The notes: generated from the sequence alone by a model not told the origin. Numbered from the stretch's first letter, positions 41,279 through 53,160 are shown. The stretch is 64,000 nt of DNA from Diploptera punctata (GCA_030220185.1 JASPKZ010007432.1:806001-870000); one strand, 5' to 3'. Numbers and translations are program-made.

Positions 41279-41575
41279 TCATCTCTCTTCTCTTCTCTTC
41301 TCTATTATCTGTGTTAGAGTGAAAACACCGTCTATACATGACCTACCTTTCCTAAATCCATTCTGATTCTCAGCTATCATGACGTCTGCAATAGGTTTTA
41401 ATCTCTCGGAAATTATTCTGGTATACAGTTTGTACCCAGCTGTCAATAGGCTTATAACTCTATATTTAGAACAATCTGTTCTGTCACCCTTTTTAAAAAG
41501 TGGTTTGACAATCGTAGTCTTCCATTCATCTGGGATTTTGTTAGTAGTCCAACACATATTGTAGAAATGAAGCAA
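41279..41575 (-). pseudogene. LINE RT fingers region
   Basis: Open part of the LINE: IPDEWKTTIVKPLFKKGDRT, SKYRVISLLTAGYKLYTRII, then ENQNGFRKGRSCIDGVFTL. These are RT motifs 0 to 2a of LINEs of the APE class. Confidence 0.8.
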
Positions 41576-43382
41576 TCGAGTTCTAATAACAGTTCACCAT
41601 ATTTAAACAATTCCATGTTAATTTCGTCAATTCCAGTGGCTTTCCTATTTTACTCAATCTCAATGCTATTTTTAATTCCTCCAGTGTCAATAGGTCTATT
41701 CCTTCTACAAGTGTATATGTGTATAGTCTTCTTTGATAGCTTCATCGTACCACAATTCTTTGTAATATCTAAGCCAGGTTCTTTCATTTATCATATTCAG
41801 CTGGGCAGTATCTTTTTCACTCTTGTTAAGATGTTTTAAGATTTTATATGCATACTCTTGTTGTCCATTTGCATCATCTTCCAACTGGGAAATATATATG
41901 TCCAAGCTATCTCTATGTGCTTCTCGAATCTTTGCCTTTGCAAAAGTGCATTTCTTCTTATAGTCCATTATGTTTTCTTCACTAGGGTTTTGTAACATGT
42001 TTTTGTATGCTTTTTTTTTTTCTACTACTTCCTTCAATTCATCAGTCCAGATCTTTATTCCTTTCCTCCTGTAATTCTTATTCCTAACACCTATTGCTTC
42101 TTTTGCTGCTTTTTTAACAATTTATTTGATATTTAACCACTATTTCTCTATATCTGTGCTCATTTCTTCTTTTACTAATTATTTATTTAGTCTGCTTTAA
42201 TATAGTATTCTGATACTTTCTTCTCACAGAAGATATACATTGAAAGATATTCATGTTTCTGATTCTATATTATTTACATGCATCTTCCAACGTGCTAATA
42301 CATTTATTTTAGTTTTCAAAAGAAAGTGGTCGCTACCAATGTCTTTTTCTCTATATACATGAACATCTTGTATGAGATTTCTAGATTTCTTATTTACTAT
42401 TGTATAGTCTATTAAGGATCTAGTTCCCCTAGTACACCATGTGTATTTGTTAATATCTTTCTTCCTAAAAAAGTATATGTAATTTTAAATTTGTTATAAT
42501 TTGCAAATTCAATCAACTTTTTTTCCATTTTCGTTGAGCTTATTTTCACCAAAACAACCTAGTAGTTCTAGAATTGGTTCGTTTCCTATGCGAGCATTCA
42601 GATTACCTGTAATTATGATATAATAATTTTATTAATTGGAATTGTATGTAGATTGTAGATCTTGATAATATTTCTCAGTTTCATCTTTTCTCTTCTTCCG
42701 ACACATAGGTTCCTATAATTGTCAAATTTCCTCGAGGTATCTTGAAAGTTGCAGTAATTATTCTATCATTTAAGAATCTATAGTTTTTAATAGCATTTTT
42801 CCAATTTTTATCTATCAGCATTGCCATTACTTCCTCTTTTTGACTGAGGTACCCCATAACATTACTATATCCATACTACCTATAAGTTTCTTTTTTTGTT
42901 TCTGTAAGTACTGCCATATTCATATTTTTGCGTTTCATTATTTCAATAATTTCTCTTTCCTTTGTATGTAGCCCTCTAACATTCCATGTTGCTAAATTTA
43001 ATACATCCATTATACCTTTCTGTTTAACCTTATTCCTTGCATTGTCATCAACTAATTTTCTGTCTGGTGATATATATTTGAGCTATTTAGTAATGGAAAT
43101 TTCGCCCTGGTTGCATTACAAGCACAATGCAAGACTAGCCTGATGTATGGGGCTGCCATCTCTCTGCCTCCAAGCCTGCAGGGTCCTTGTTCGTGTGTAC
43201 CAACACTAGAAAGGTTGCCTTCTCTATGGCTGAAGAGCCCAATCTGTCCTGCTAGTTTTGGTCTGCCCCGGATATTTGATTTCCGTGGTACCTGCCTTAA
43301 TTGGCTGGCATTCCCTTACCTGCCACCTGGGGAGGCGCCTGATGGGGGACTAGCAACCCCTCACGTTGACCTTCTCAGTTGA

Positions 43383-45850
43383 ATATTATTGTCGAAATCA
43401 TGTATTATATATAAGAGTAATGTGGTTCAGATTATTTATTGTCATAAGACTTTTTGCCAATACTGTTTGTGAGTTACATTGGATGTGCGATAATTTTAGT
43501 GATGGACACATGTTATGTGGATTTTAACTCCATGTTTTCCATAATAAAATTTGCCACAATGTGACAAGATTCACAGCATAAATAGTCTGCAAGACTACTT
43601 TCAGAGTTACAAGAATTTGATGCTTATTAGAATCAATATTATCATTGAAGATTGAGGTAGGATATGTTTTTATAGTTATTTATTTATTTATTTTTTGTGG
43701 AATGTACATAATTGAAATTTTTTTGCTAGGTCTCCCTAAAATTGGCCTAATTTTGTACAGTGTGTCAGTACTACTCTCGTAGAAGTTTTACTGTCACTGA
43801 AGTGCAGAAATAGAAAATGAATAGAAAACATATTTTAGACATTGTTTTTGGAAATATTGGGGTTTGAAAGTAATAGTCTTCAGTCCAATACATTTTTATA
43901 TCTGGCTTTTGGGCAATTCCCATGATGAACATTGGTACTACTTATTTTTTCCCCAGGGACGCCTCCACATTTCCATGCCTGCACAATTTAATATTTAGTG
44001 AAAGGTCTTGGCATGGCACTAATGACTTCCTCTGCATACACTTGAATATACACATATTAAAAAAAACAATCATTCAAGAATAAATTTACATAAGACATTT
44101 TTTCAGGGTCATCATCAAATTGAAATTTCATCCCAGTATTCGCTGTAAACAATGGAAGTGGCAGACAGTAACTAGATTGATGTATATCATGCACTTTACA
44201 TTGTTGTAATGGTACATCACTCTCTGCAAATGAAATTTCATCTTCATTTTCACTTTGTAAATCTGGAATTAGTTTGCCTTCTGAATCATTGTTATATAAT
44301 ATTTTTACAAGTTCCTCCTATGAGGTATATTTTTCTCTAGCCACGTAACTGCATAACAAAAACTACTACAATAATCGAGTGCTGGAATTCAGCCAACTGT
44401 TTTTTTGCTCAATAGTGTATTTTATTGACTTACAGCAATGACCATCATGATTGAAAGTTAAACTTCCTACATTTCGAGGTTGCCAATCTAAATAACTATA
44501 CTGTAATATTACATATTACAAACCGCGTGTGGGAAGTAAAACCACTGCCCTCTATGTACACTACATACAATGTATATACAAAAAATATCCAAAAGGTAGT
44601 GTTAATATACATTATACGAAACAAATCACTGCATTTTAGATTAATTGAACTTCATCTGAAACAATACAAAACAATAAATACGTACTTGCCACAATTTTAT
44701 CACTAATTGGTCTCACAGCCTCCTGTAGTTTCATCTAATAAACATTGCCCATACTATGATGATCTTGAAGAAGATTTCCAGGCTATAGGCCGTGGTCTCG
44801 AGGCTTGAAGTTCCCCGACTTTTCGCCAGAGATTGTGTCTGGCATCCTAAAGGACTGTCTTAACTTGAGACTGGCAATATTGTCCACTTTATGTCCTATT
44901 TATACCGTTCAGCACAATGTGTTTGTAGGTTATATCTGCCTGATTGGTCAGTGGTAGGGACTTCCATTTCTCCAATGAGGTTGCTGTTTGACGGTCTAGT
45001 AGACTGTTCTTGTGAAGCGTTTTACAGAATCTCAGAAATTAAAAACCTCGCTATTGCTCAGTTTTTAAACATTTTCCTCAATTCTGTAAAAACCACCTCT
45101 CAAGCTTGCATCATAATATACTATTGTGTTCTATATATATGACCTCCAAGACTTACTACCTCAATATAGAGAATAGGCACCCAATATAAATGCAGTTAGT
45201 TCACCACATGCGCTGTTAATGCCTAAACTGACCAATTACCTGGCGCACAAGAGGTCCTTTAAATGTTTTAACTGGTTCACAGGAATGAATGTGTTAATAT
45301 GGCATATTCTCAATTTACATACCACTTCAGTAGATCACTCCTGTCATTCTGTCGACATAAACTTTGAGAGTTTAATGATATTACTGCATTAAGAAAGGAA
45401 TGTATGGAATCTCTTTTGAGAATAGGATCTAAAACATTCACCTACCTGCATATATTGTTAGACTCAAAGTATGATCCCGTTATCACTTGACTTCGGAAGA
45501 TATTGTGGTGTCCAACATACAGATTCATTAGATTTTTTCAGTTCATTCAGAGATATCAGATAATTTATGTAACACAAGATAAATAACTGCCAAAACATGC
45601 ATATATCCTTTGAATATGCAGTATTCACTAACCCTCAAAATTTGCATTAGGATATGCACATATACATGTTTGAAAAATCCAGGCTTACTAATAATTTAGT
45701 TTCTTATTCTGTCCAGTTTAGAATCTCTGGCTGAACGTCATAAGAAATCCATTTCTAGTACTAATAACTTTGACTACAAATTTTGATTTAGTTTCCAGGT
45801 TTCTGCTCCATATAGCTTTGGACTACAGGCTGAACTGATACATATTTTTG
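43383..45850. other. Intron sequence with a possible piggyBac N-terminal relic
   Basis: Mostly unrecognised. On the minus strand at about 44070-44330 an open frame reads EELVKILYNNDSEGK, an acidic SENEDEISFAESD stretch, and FDDDPEKMSYVNLFL. This resembles the acidic N-terminus of piggyBac-type transposases. It is weak and not linked to the piggyBac at 51445. Confidence 0.3.
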
Positions 45851-45854
45851 ATAT

Positions 45855-46910
45855 TTTTATTTAAATTAACATTTTCCAATCCTGGATAGAATCTAATTTA
45901 AGAAAGAAAAATGAATGCTTGAACCAGGATTTGAACCCTGGACCTCTCGTTCTCCATACGAGTGTGCTGTCCATAACAACATTCAAACAACAATACAAAA
46001 AATATATTCTACACTCACTATTAACAATACAAACGTTAACATTTTTTTCCACTTATACAATTCAGTTCATCCGAAGGCTGATAGCTTGTTGCTACCAACA
46101 TGCCAACTGATGTCTTCTATTCAGAAGTATTTTTATTGAGAATTTATACATTACTTTTTAGTGGTAAAGCTTCATATTTTCAATGTTTTTATTTGAATCA
46201 ACATTTTCCAATCCTGGATAGAATCTAACTTAAAGTAAAGTATTTCCACTACAGGCCTCAGGAGGCGGGGTAGTAGGAGGTTAAGGCTCCCACTTTTTCT
46301 AGACAATCAGCACTTGAGGTCAGCTGGGTTGTCAGCCCTGCGTGAGGGCCGCCTTTACCCCAGAACAAGCGTCTGGCACTCATTTCCATTAGAGGCTGAG
46401 TCGACCCCAGGGCCATAGTGCCGCAAGAAGGTTTGGGTCAGTTTAAAAATCCTGACCCCACCGGGACTTGAACCCTCGACCTTCCGGCTTGTAGCGCAGT
46501 GCCTTAACCATTACGCTACGGCGTGCCAAGAAAGCAAAATTAACACTTGAACCAGGATTAGTGGACATTAAGGTGTAATGGACAGCACACTCGCTCGGAG
46601 AATGAGAGGTCCAGGGTTCAAATCCTGGTTCAAGCGTTAATTTTTCTTTCTTAAATTAGATTCTATCCAGGATTGGAAAAATGTTAATTCAAATAAAAAC
46701 ATTGAAAATATGAAGCTTTACCTCTAAAAAGTAGTGTACAAATTCTCAATAAAAATACTTCTGAATTGAAGATGTCGGTTGGTGTGATGGTAGCAACAGC
46801 TATCAGCCTTCAGATGAATGAGAATTGTATAAGTTGAAAGAAATGTTTGAATGGTGTAATGGAGAATGAGAAGTCCAGGGTTCAAATCCCAGCTCAAGCA
46901 TTAATTTTTC
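45855..46910. repeat. Cluster of tRNA-SINEs
   Basis: A tRNA-like core on the minus strand (about 45920-45985, B box GGTTCAAATCC) is repeated inverted on the plus strand at about 46565-46638 and partly at 46860-46905, each with the same ATTCTATCCAGGATTGGAAA flanks. A different SINE interrupts the cluster at 46232-46527. Confidence 0.65.
46232..46527 (-). repeat. tRNA-SINE, family S3
   Basis: The head on the minus strand (46440-46527) starts GGCACGCCGTAGCGTAATGG and has B box GGTTCAAGTCC. The body matches 54013-54314 (GTCAGCCCTGCGTGA, CTGAGTCGACCCCAGGGCC). Confidence 0.75.
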
Positions 46911-46934
46911 TTAAATTTGAAGAGAAAAATTTTC

Positions 46935-47007
46935 GCCTAGACCGGGACTCGAACCCGGGACCCTTGGCTTTCCGGGCCAAGTGCTCTACCAACTGAGCTA
47001 CCGAGGC
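46935..47007 (-). tRNA. tRNA-like core 1 of the array
   Basis: 73 bases with a cloverleaf: acceptor GCCTCGG/TCTAGGC (one mismatch), A box TAGCTCAGTTGG, anticodon stem TTGGC/GCCAA with loop CCGGAAA (C at position 33 instead of U), B box GGTTCGAGTCC. The atypical loop and repeat context argue against a functional tRNA. Confidence 0.6.
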
Positions 47008-47238
47008 GAGTTACGATCTAGACGCAAATTTTTCTCTTATATACGTTGTAATTCCCTATCGCCAAATGCTTTTGAAACCATTGTTTCTATCTTTGCAAAT
47101 GGCGGCTTCTTAGTTAAGAAGACATTTATTGGAAATTTAACATTACTTTAAAAGCCAGTAAGGCCTCTAATTATGTTTTTATTATTAATTTAACATTTCT
47201 CAATGAAAGATAAATTAAATTTGAAGAGAAAAATTTTC

Positions 47239-47316
47239 GCCTAGACCGGGACTCGAACCCGGGACCCTTGGCTTTCCGGGCCAAGTGCTCTACCAACTAG
47301 ACTGAGCTACCGAGGC
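47239..47316 (-). tRNA. tRNA-like core 2 of the array, 5 bp insertion
   Basis: Same as core 1, but with five extra bases (TAGTC on the minus strand) in the D-loop region. Confidence 0.55.
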
Positions 47317-47547
47317 GAGTTACGATCTAGACGCAAATTTTTCTCTTATATACGTTGTAATTCCCTATCGCCAAATGCTTTTGAAACCATTGTTTCTATC
47401 TTTGCAAATGGCGGCTTCTTAGTTAAGAAGACATTTATTGGAAATTTAACATTACTTTAAAAGCCAGTAAGGCCTCTAATTATGTTTTTATTATTAATTT
47501 AACATTTCTCAATGAAAGATAAATTAAATTTGAAGAGAAAAATTTTC

Positions 47548-47620
47548 GCCTAGACCGGGACTCGAACCCGGGACCCTTGGCTTTCCGGGCCAAGTGCTCT
47601 ACCAACTGAGCTACCGAGGC
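47548..47620 (-). tRNA. tRNA-like core 3 of the array
   Basis: Identical in structure to core 1. The turn of the array follows about 20 bp later. Confidence 0.6.
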
Positions 47621-47683
47621 GAGTTACGATCTAGACGCAAAAAAACGTATATAAGAGAAAAATTTGCGTCTAGATCGTAACTC

Positions 47684-47756
47684 GCCTCGGTAGCTCAGTT
47701 GGTAGAGCACTTGGCCCGGAAAGCCAAGGGTCCCGGGTTCGAGTCCCGGTCTAGGC
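47684..47756 (+). tRNA. tRNA-like core 4 of the array
   Basis: First core on the plus strand; identical structure to core 1. It is flanked by AAGAGAAAAATTTGCGTCTA and CGAAAATTTTTCTCTT, which can pair and extend the cloverleaf. Confidence 0.6.
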
Positions 47757-47987
47757 GAAAATTTTTCTCTTCAAATTTAATTTATCTTTCATTGAGAAAT
47801 GTTAAATTAATAATAAAAACATAATTAGAGGCCTTACTGGCTTTTAAAGTAATGTTAAATTTCCAATAAATGTCTTCTTAACTAAGAAGCCGCCATTTGC
47901 AAAGATAGAAACAATGGTTTCAAAAGCATTTGGCGATAGGGAATTACAACGTATATAAGAGAAAAATTTGCGTCTAGATCGTAACTC

Positions 47988-48060
47988 GCCTCGGTAGCTC
48001 AGTTGGTAGAGCACTTGGCCCGGAAAGCCAAGGGTCCCGGGTTCGAGTCCCGGTCTAGGC
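47988..48060 (+). tRNA. tRNA-like core 5 of the array
   Basis: Second plus-strand core, 304 bp after core 4. It is followed by the unit 3' end TTAAATTAATAATAAAAACA. Confidence 0.6.
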
Positions 48061-48159
48061 GAAAATTTTTCTCTTCAAATTTAATTTATCTTTCATTGAG
48101 AAATGTTAAATTAATAATAAAAACATAATTAATTTTTCTTTCTTAAAATAAAATTATAT

Positions 48160-48550
48160 TTATTTTAGTTTCTTTAAAAATACTCCTGTAATACTCTATT
48201 TAGCATTGCTGTTCGCTGATCTCCCTTGTTTACTCTATGCTTAGTATTATCATCTTGTGTAGAATTTCTTTTAATTTTGACATTTTGACATTTAAGTATT
48301 CAAATTCATTACACCCTTTAATGGTGCCCTTTCCATCTTGCAAAACTAAATCTTTTGTGTTTTCACAATATTTCATACAGAATGCATTTTTAAAATTAAG
48401 TTTTAATCCCCATTAACATACTTTTCAATCAATTTTTTGAACATATATTCTGCATCTTCACTGTCTTGAAATATTATTAACCTAGTCATCTGCAAACAGC
48501 AATGTGTAGAGGTTATCTTCACCAATAAATGAAATGAATTGAAAATACAT
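48160..48550 (-). pseudogene. LINE reverse transcriptase fragment
   Basis: Minus-strand reading contains LYTLLFADD (motif C) near 48490-48520 and KGCNEFEYLNVKMSK near 48300. Stops are frequent. Confidence 0.65.
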
Positions 48551-48554
48551 ATAA

Positions 48555-48765
48555 TAAAGTTGGGAATTTTTACATTATGAGGTTTTCTTAATAAAATCAA
48601 ATGAATTGTTAATTCTTCTTACCTCATAAATCTATGTTATTTAACACAGAACCGCAGTACTGGGAAACATCATTCCCATGTTTCCCGATACTGCGGTTCC
48701 ATGCTAAATAACATAGATATATGAGGTAAGAAGAATTCATTATTCATTTGATTTTTTTTAATTAA
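48555..48765. mobile_element. PLE-derived foldback without ribozyme core
   Basis: The start is GGGAATTTTTACATTATGAG. Arms around 48665 share CCTCATA(A)ATCTATGTTATT and GAACCGCAGTA. No CTGANGA core is present, so this member has lost or never had the hammerhead. Confidence 0.65.
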
Positions 48766-48782
48766 AAATAAATTAAACTTAC

Positions 48783-48927
48783 TTTAAAAAAAGTTTCCAC
48801 TGTTGTCCAAGAAGTAGAGTGATCCCATCTGACAAGAGGAGAAATGGATGGAGTTCCTCTACTGACAGGCATTTCTACTGGTGGATATAATTTTTTTATT
48901 TGAGGGTTAAGTCCTGCAAGATACAAT
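48783..48927 (-). CDS. FASN: FASN exon: transferase-dehydratase linker
   Basis: Acceptor CCTTTAG|ATTGTA, donor TTTAAA|GTAAGT. It encodes LYLAGLNPQIKKLYPPVEMP and VSRGTPSISPLVRWDHSTSW. The RGTPxISPLIxWDH block is a hallmark of animal FASN. The first base completes AAA with the previous exon, and the end is phase 0. The following intron is 13.8 kb. Confidence 0.92.
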
Positions 48928-49009
48928 CTAAAGGAAAAAGTTCACAAATTTTAAATATGAAAATCTGGTGTTTAGTAGAAAATATGTTATAACATGGAAG
49001 AAGTATTAT

Positions 49010-49800
49010 GTACATTCTAAGAAATTGACTGAATAACTATGATCATTAAATTAATATTGAGAAGCTAAAGCTATTACTAGTTGGTTGGTTGGTATCTAAT
49101 GTCGAGCACTTGATAATGCAATCATTCGCTCTAAGCTATTACTATGATAGAAATAAGTAAATTAATAAACACAATTAAATTATTGTAATCAATGGTAAAG
49201 AAAAAATTTAATAAATAATGCTATAGCTGTGTGGAGTCCCTTCAAGCCTTCTTAAATAGAAGCTTTTCATTGTGTACTTGTGAATGATTATTCATTTCAT
49301 TTGAATGTGAGACCAAGAGAGAGAAAGGTAAAGGAAGGATTTATGCTTGGATGGGAATGAAGCCTGAATTAGCTCAGAGGTCAGAGTGTTAGCACGCAAA
49401 GCTAAAGGTTTGGGGTTCAATTCCTGGTTCAGGCAAAAAAATTTCTCTTTACCATTGATTACAATAATTTAATCGTGTTCATTAATTTACTTATTTCTAT
49501 AATAGTAATAGCTTTAGCTTCTCAATATTAATTTAATAAATAATGCTATAGCTATGTGGAGTCCATTCATGTCTTCTTAATGTAGAAGCCATTCATTGTG
49601 TATTTGTGAATGATGATTCATTGCATTTGAATGAGACCAAGAGAGGGAAAGGTAAAGGAAGGATTTATGCTTGGATGGGAATGAAGCCTGAATTAGCTCA
49701 GTGGTCAGAACATTAGCATGGAAAGCTAAAGGTTCGGGGTTGATTCACGGTTCAGGCAAACATTTTTCTCTTTACCACTAATTACAATACCTATGATAAT
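49010..49800. repeat. tRNA-SINE S5, tandem and inverted pieces
   Basis: Two plus-strand units with cores 49362-49434 and 49686-49757 (A box TAGCTCAGnGGTCAG, B box GGTTCAATTCC or degraded) are spaced 324 bp apart. An inverted end lies at 49010-49200. A LINE 3' terminus (49079-49135, minus) is inserted in the inverted part. The layout is again tandem units plus an inverted end. Confidence 0.65.
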
Positions 49801-50239
49801 AATATCAAGTAGCTTTTTTTTTCATTTATGAGCATTAAACACATTTATAAATTACAGAATTTATATTATTGTTTTAATGGGTGACAGTAAAGATTAAAGA
49901 TGCATTCAGAATTGTTATTGGGAAATCCATAAATTACAGAATTTAAATTATTGCTTTAATGGGTGACAGTAGAGACATTCAGAATTGTTATTGGGGAACC
50001 CTTGGGGAAAAGATCATTAGGAAGGCTTGAGCTTATTTGGAAGAATACTATTTAGATGGATCCAGAATATCGAAGATTTGAATTGAATTCAATGGACTAA
50101 GCCAAAGAGTTAGTCAATTAGAATAAACTTGATAAAATTTATATTTATTCTCTGCTATACTATTTTAAAATTCATTAAATCCAGCAGAAAAAAACTACTA
50201 AATTGATGATAATATATTTCTCAATTGAAAGGAACAGAT

Positions 50240-50660
50240 TACATTATATTTGAAGAGAAAAATTATATGCTCAGATCGGGGTATGAACCCAGGGCCTTTG
50301 GCTTTCTAGGTCAATGCTCTACCACTGAGCTACCTGAGCACTCCAATCTAAATTTTTTCTCTTATACATTGTTAATTCCCAAGCATCAAATGCAATGAGT
50401 ATTTGCTTAATTATGCAAATGACGGATTCTTATTTAAGAAGACATTTAATTGGAATTTAAACCCTACTTTATAAAGCCAGTAGGGCTTCTTTCAATGTTT
50501 CTATTATTAAATTTTAAACTTCTCACTGAAGGACAAATTAAATAACAACATATATAAGAGAAAAATTTGCATTTAGATTTGAGCTTGCTCAGATAGCTTA
50601 GTTGATAGAGTATTGGCCTAGAAAGCCAAAGGTCCTGGGTTCACACCCCAGTCTGAGAAG
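50240..50660. repeat. tRNA-SINE subfamily 2, inverted pair
   Basis: A minus core at 50268-50340 and a plus core at 50586-50658, with the shared TTTTTCTCTTATACATTGTTAATTCC-type flank between them. The second core is joined at about 50660 to a PLE endonuclease fragment. Confidence 0.65.
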
Positions 50661-50820
50661 AAAACCACGAATTTTGAAATTCCCGAAGAAAAGGAAAAAA
50701 AATTGATTTGGAAGTTCATCGGTCAGCCAGCAGAGGGAACAGAAATCAACTTACAGGATGGACAACTGCAAAACAACAGTTGGAATGCATCAACAATGTC
50801 ACGCAAAAGCGATGAAACTT
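50660..50820 (+). pseudogene. PLE endonuclease C-terminal fragment
   Basis: It encodes NFEIPEEKEKKLIWKFIGQP and EGTEINLQDGQL, the tail of PLE nucleases. It is fused to SINE sequence on both sides (SINE 3' end at 50822-50890), so template switching is a possible origin. Confidence 0.65.
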
Positions 50821-50890
50821 GATCTCAGCGTATAATTTTACTCTTAAAATATAATTTATCCATCATTGAGATGTATGAAATGAATAATTA

Positions 50891-51440
50891 GACCATCAAA
50901 ATAGTAAATTTTGAATAACATAATTTGTAACAATTGAGTCACCAATCGTAATTAGCTCTGCCATTAAAATCGGTCAAAATGTAACAGATAGTAAAGTGGA
51001 GAAATACAAGTTTCGTTGTTAAAATACCTAAATATGAGAATAAATGCAGAAGCTACATTCTTAAATTTATTTAGTGTTTTTATTTAGTGAAAACCATTTT
51101 TTAGTCTTCCCTCTGTTCCCCTGAAGGGAATCTTATAAGCTGTGGCAAACTTAAATTGAACCCAGGACATCTAGAAGGAGTCCAACTACCCAGTGATACT
51201 ACATAACGGTAGGTGGAAAGTGAAGTGATGCTACAATATACTTCTCGAACTTTAAATGACACCACAATGTGGCAACAACTTCCTTCTTTAAATCTAAATG
51301 CAAATTTTTCTCTTATACATTGTTAATTTCCAAGTGCTGTATGATACAAGCAGTGCTTTAACCACTAATGGTAAAACAGTCCTCTGCCAAACTTATGAAA
51401 AACATATAGGGTGTACAATGAAATCTCAATTTAAACAACA
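50891..51440. other. Intron sequence with a possible LTR fragment
   Basis: 51105-51190 resembles the LTR block CATTCCCCTGAAGGGAGTCA of the Ty3 element but is diverged. A SINE piece lies near 51295-51330. Confidence 0.35.
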
Positions 51441-51444
51441 TTAA

Positions 51445-52871
51445 CCCTTTGCCGGCCCTAACGCTCCGAAGCGCTCAAGATTTAAATGTCCCCTGCCAGC
51501 CTAAATGCTCTAAAAGTGCTCTTGATGAAAGCATCTTAAAAATATTGCGTCGTGCGTACAGAACAAGTGATCTCTTTATGCGGGTGTGATGAAATCACTT
51601 AGTAGGCATTCCTGCACGTGTGTAAATATGAACCAAGGAAAAACACTTATATAGGTCTCAGATAATGAAGTTCAAAATTGAGTTACTTCCTGAGGGCTCA
51701 GTTGAGGTTGAAATCATGACATCTACATCTCGCACATCGCGTAAAAGAGTAAGAGACGTGGATACACTTATAGCTGTGGCACTAGAAGGGCAAACAGAAA
51801 GAATTGGCCAGCCGAATTTAGAAAAACACTCTTTTGAAATTGAAAAGGGGCGAGTCCAGAAAAATGCAGCATGAAGATGTGACTGCGGTAGTGTGGCAAG
51901 ACAAACGTGTTGTTTTTTTTCTCCTTTCCACGAACCCTGATCTCCGGACTGATGGTTCAGTCACAAGAAAAACAGGAAAAGGCAATAAAGAAATGGAAGT
52001 TCCATGTCCTAATGCCGTCATAAATTACACGAAGCACATGGGAGGTGTGGATATAAGTGATCAGAAACACGAATATTATGGCGTTGGTCGATTTTCAAAA
52101 AAGTGGTGGAAGTTTCTATTACATTTTGTCCTAAATGTGTGGTATTGTGAACTGTTTCATCTTATATGATCTGACAAACCAGCCCTCGATTACAGCACAC
52201 GGAAACAGGCAAGTGACCTTCAGACGAAACTTGGTGCGTCAGCTAATAAATAAGTTCACGTCTCGCAAGTGTATAGGCAGGAAGAGAAGTTTGCCCATAG
52301 GAACTGCATCCCCTAAACTTTTTCATTCTTAGAGAAAAACATCAGGCCGTGCAAAAGTGTGTGCTTTGTGTATAGAGAAAAATAAAAAAGCTCCATCTGG
52401 AAGGGATAAACAGACAACATTTAAGTGTAAACAGTGTGACCTTCCATTGTGCCATGTGGGATGTTTTTTGGAATACCACCAGCAGCAAAATGTGGAGGTG
52501 CAAAATTAGGTGAGTACGTTATTACATGCGTAAATATATTAGGAATTAGATAAAAAATAATTATAATCCTATCTTTTTCATTAATTAAATAAAAATAAAA
52601 CGTAGTTTTATTTGATTTTCATATTTATTATATAATTCAGTGACAGCTGTTTCGGTACACTGTACCTTCTTCAGACATGTTAACAAATTATGATTATGGA
52701 TTTTCATCAAGTAAACACCAACTCAATTGACTATCTTTTTCAGTTTAATTTTTATGATTTTTTTTCTTAAGGGGGAACATAGATTCTGCTATAGGTATTT
52801 AAATTTAAATGCCCATTTAAAAAATCCGGCCATCCTGTCCTAGTAGGACGGTAAATGGGAGCGGCAAAGGG
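51445..52871 (+). mobile_element. piggyBac element, internally deleted
   Basis: TTAA at 51441-51444 and 52872-52875. The ends CCCTTTGCCG are inverted repeats. The 1427 bp length is short for an autonomous copy (usually about 2.3 kb or more). Confidence 0.88.
51665..52510 (+). pseudogene. piggyBac transposase, C-terminal half
   Basis: After a short N-terminal stub (MKFKIELLPEG, 51665-51874) the frame changes to 51834-52169: DVTAVVWQDKRVVFFLLSTN, then HMGGVDISDQKHEYYGVGR, which holds the last catalytic Asp region of the family. It continues to a C-terminal zinc finger, CALCIEKNKK and CKQCDLPLCHVGCF, ending near 52507. A TAG near 52330 and the missing first catalytic part show that it is dead. 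Confidence 0.85.
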
Positions 52872-52875
52872 TTAA

Positions 52876-53073
52876 TGAAGCATGCTCGATTATGCAAATG
52901 GTGGCTTCTTATTTATGTCAATAGAGATCCATGTTTTCAGCTTTGATGACAATGAAAATGTAACCAGTGCCATGGTTAATATAAATGCAACTGACTGTTA
53001 CAAATTCTGAAGCATTTTAGAACAAGAAAGGAATATGTTTAAAATGAGTAATTGTTTAATATTTAATATATGT
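52876..53073. other. Short intron stretch, nothing recognised
   Basis: No motif seen. Confidence 0.4.
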
Positions 53074-53160
53074 AGGAAATAACACGATGAGGTTTCTTTT
53101 AATTATTAATGAGTTTGTTATTTTGACTCACCTCATATTCTTGATTTTTATGCAGACTAG
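53074..53160 (+). repeat. Isolated PLE terminal module
   Basis: AGGAAATAACACGATGAGGT at 53074, followed by a reversed CACCTCAT at about 53128. There is no coding or ribozyme part. Confidence 0.55.

Larger units (their letters stand above)
38945..43382 (-). mobile_element. Near full-length LINE, interrupted by a mariner
   Basis: On the minus strand the order is a GC-rich 5' region (43020-43382), an APE-type endonuclease (LNLATWNVRGL near 42990, NLNARIGNEP near 42600), RT fingers (41279-41575), motif A FIDYEKAF near 41240, the mariner, motif C LLFADDQVLIA near 39620, and a C-terminus RWSEHLQRMDNNRFP near 39090. Many stops show it is dead. The total is about 3.1 kb without the mariner. Confidence 0.8.
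46913..48127. mobile_element. Concatemer of tRNA-like units, one insertion
   Basis: The 1215 bp array is flanked by a 13 bp duplication ATTAATTTTTCTT (46900-46912 and 48128-48140), so it entered as a single event. Three units lie head to tail on the minus strand, then the sequence turns at about 47640 and two units run on the plus strand. Spacing between tRNA-like cores is 304, 309 and 304 bp. Copies are nearly identical. Confidence 0.85.

Noticed and set aside
43143..43382. A GC-rich host gene or CpG promoter
   Set aside because: It is continuous with the 5' region of the minus-strand LINE and recurs as no separate gene.
46935..48060. A cluster of five functional tRNA genes
   Set aside because: The anticodon loop has C at position 33, one core has a D-loop insertion, and the cores belong to dispersed units with shared flanks and target duplications.
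46913..48127. A CRISPR-like array, given regular spacing
   Set aside because: Unit length is about 304 bp, all parts repeat, orientation reverses, and the context is eukaryotic.
50790..50825. GATGAAACTTGATC after the nuclease fragment as a hammerhead
   Set aside because: No CTGANGA precedes it; it is the stop region of the endonuclease fused to SINE sequence.
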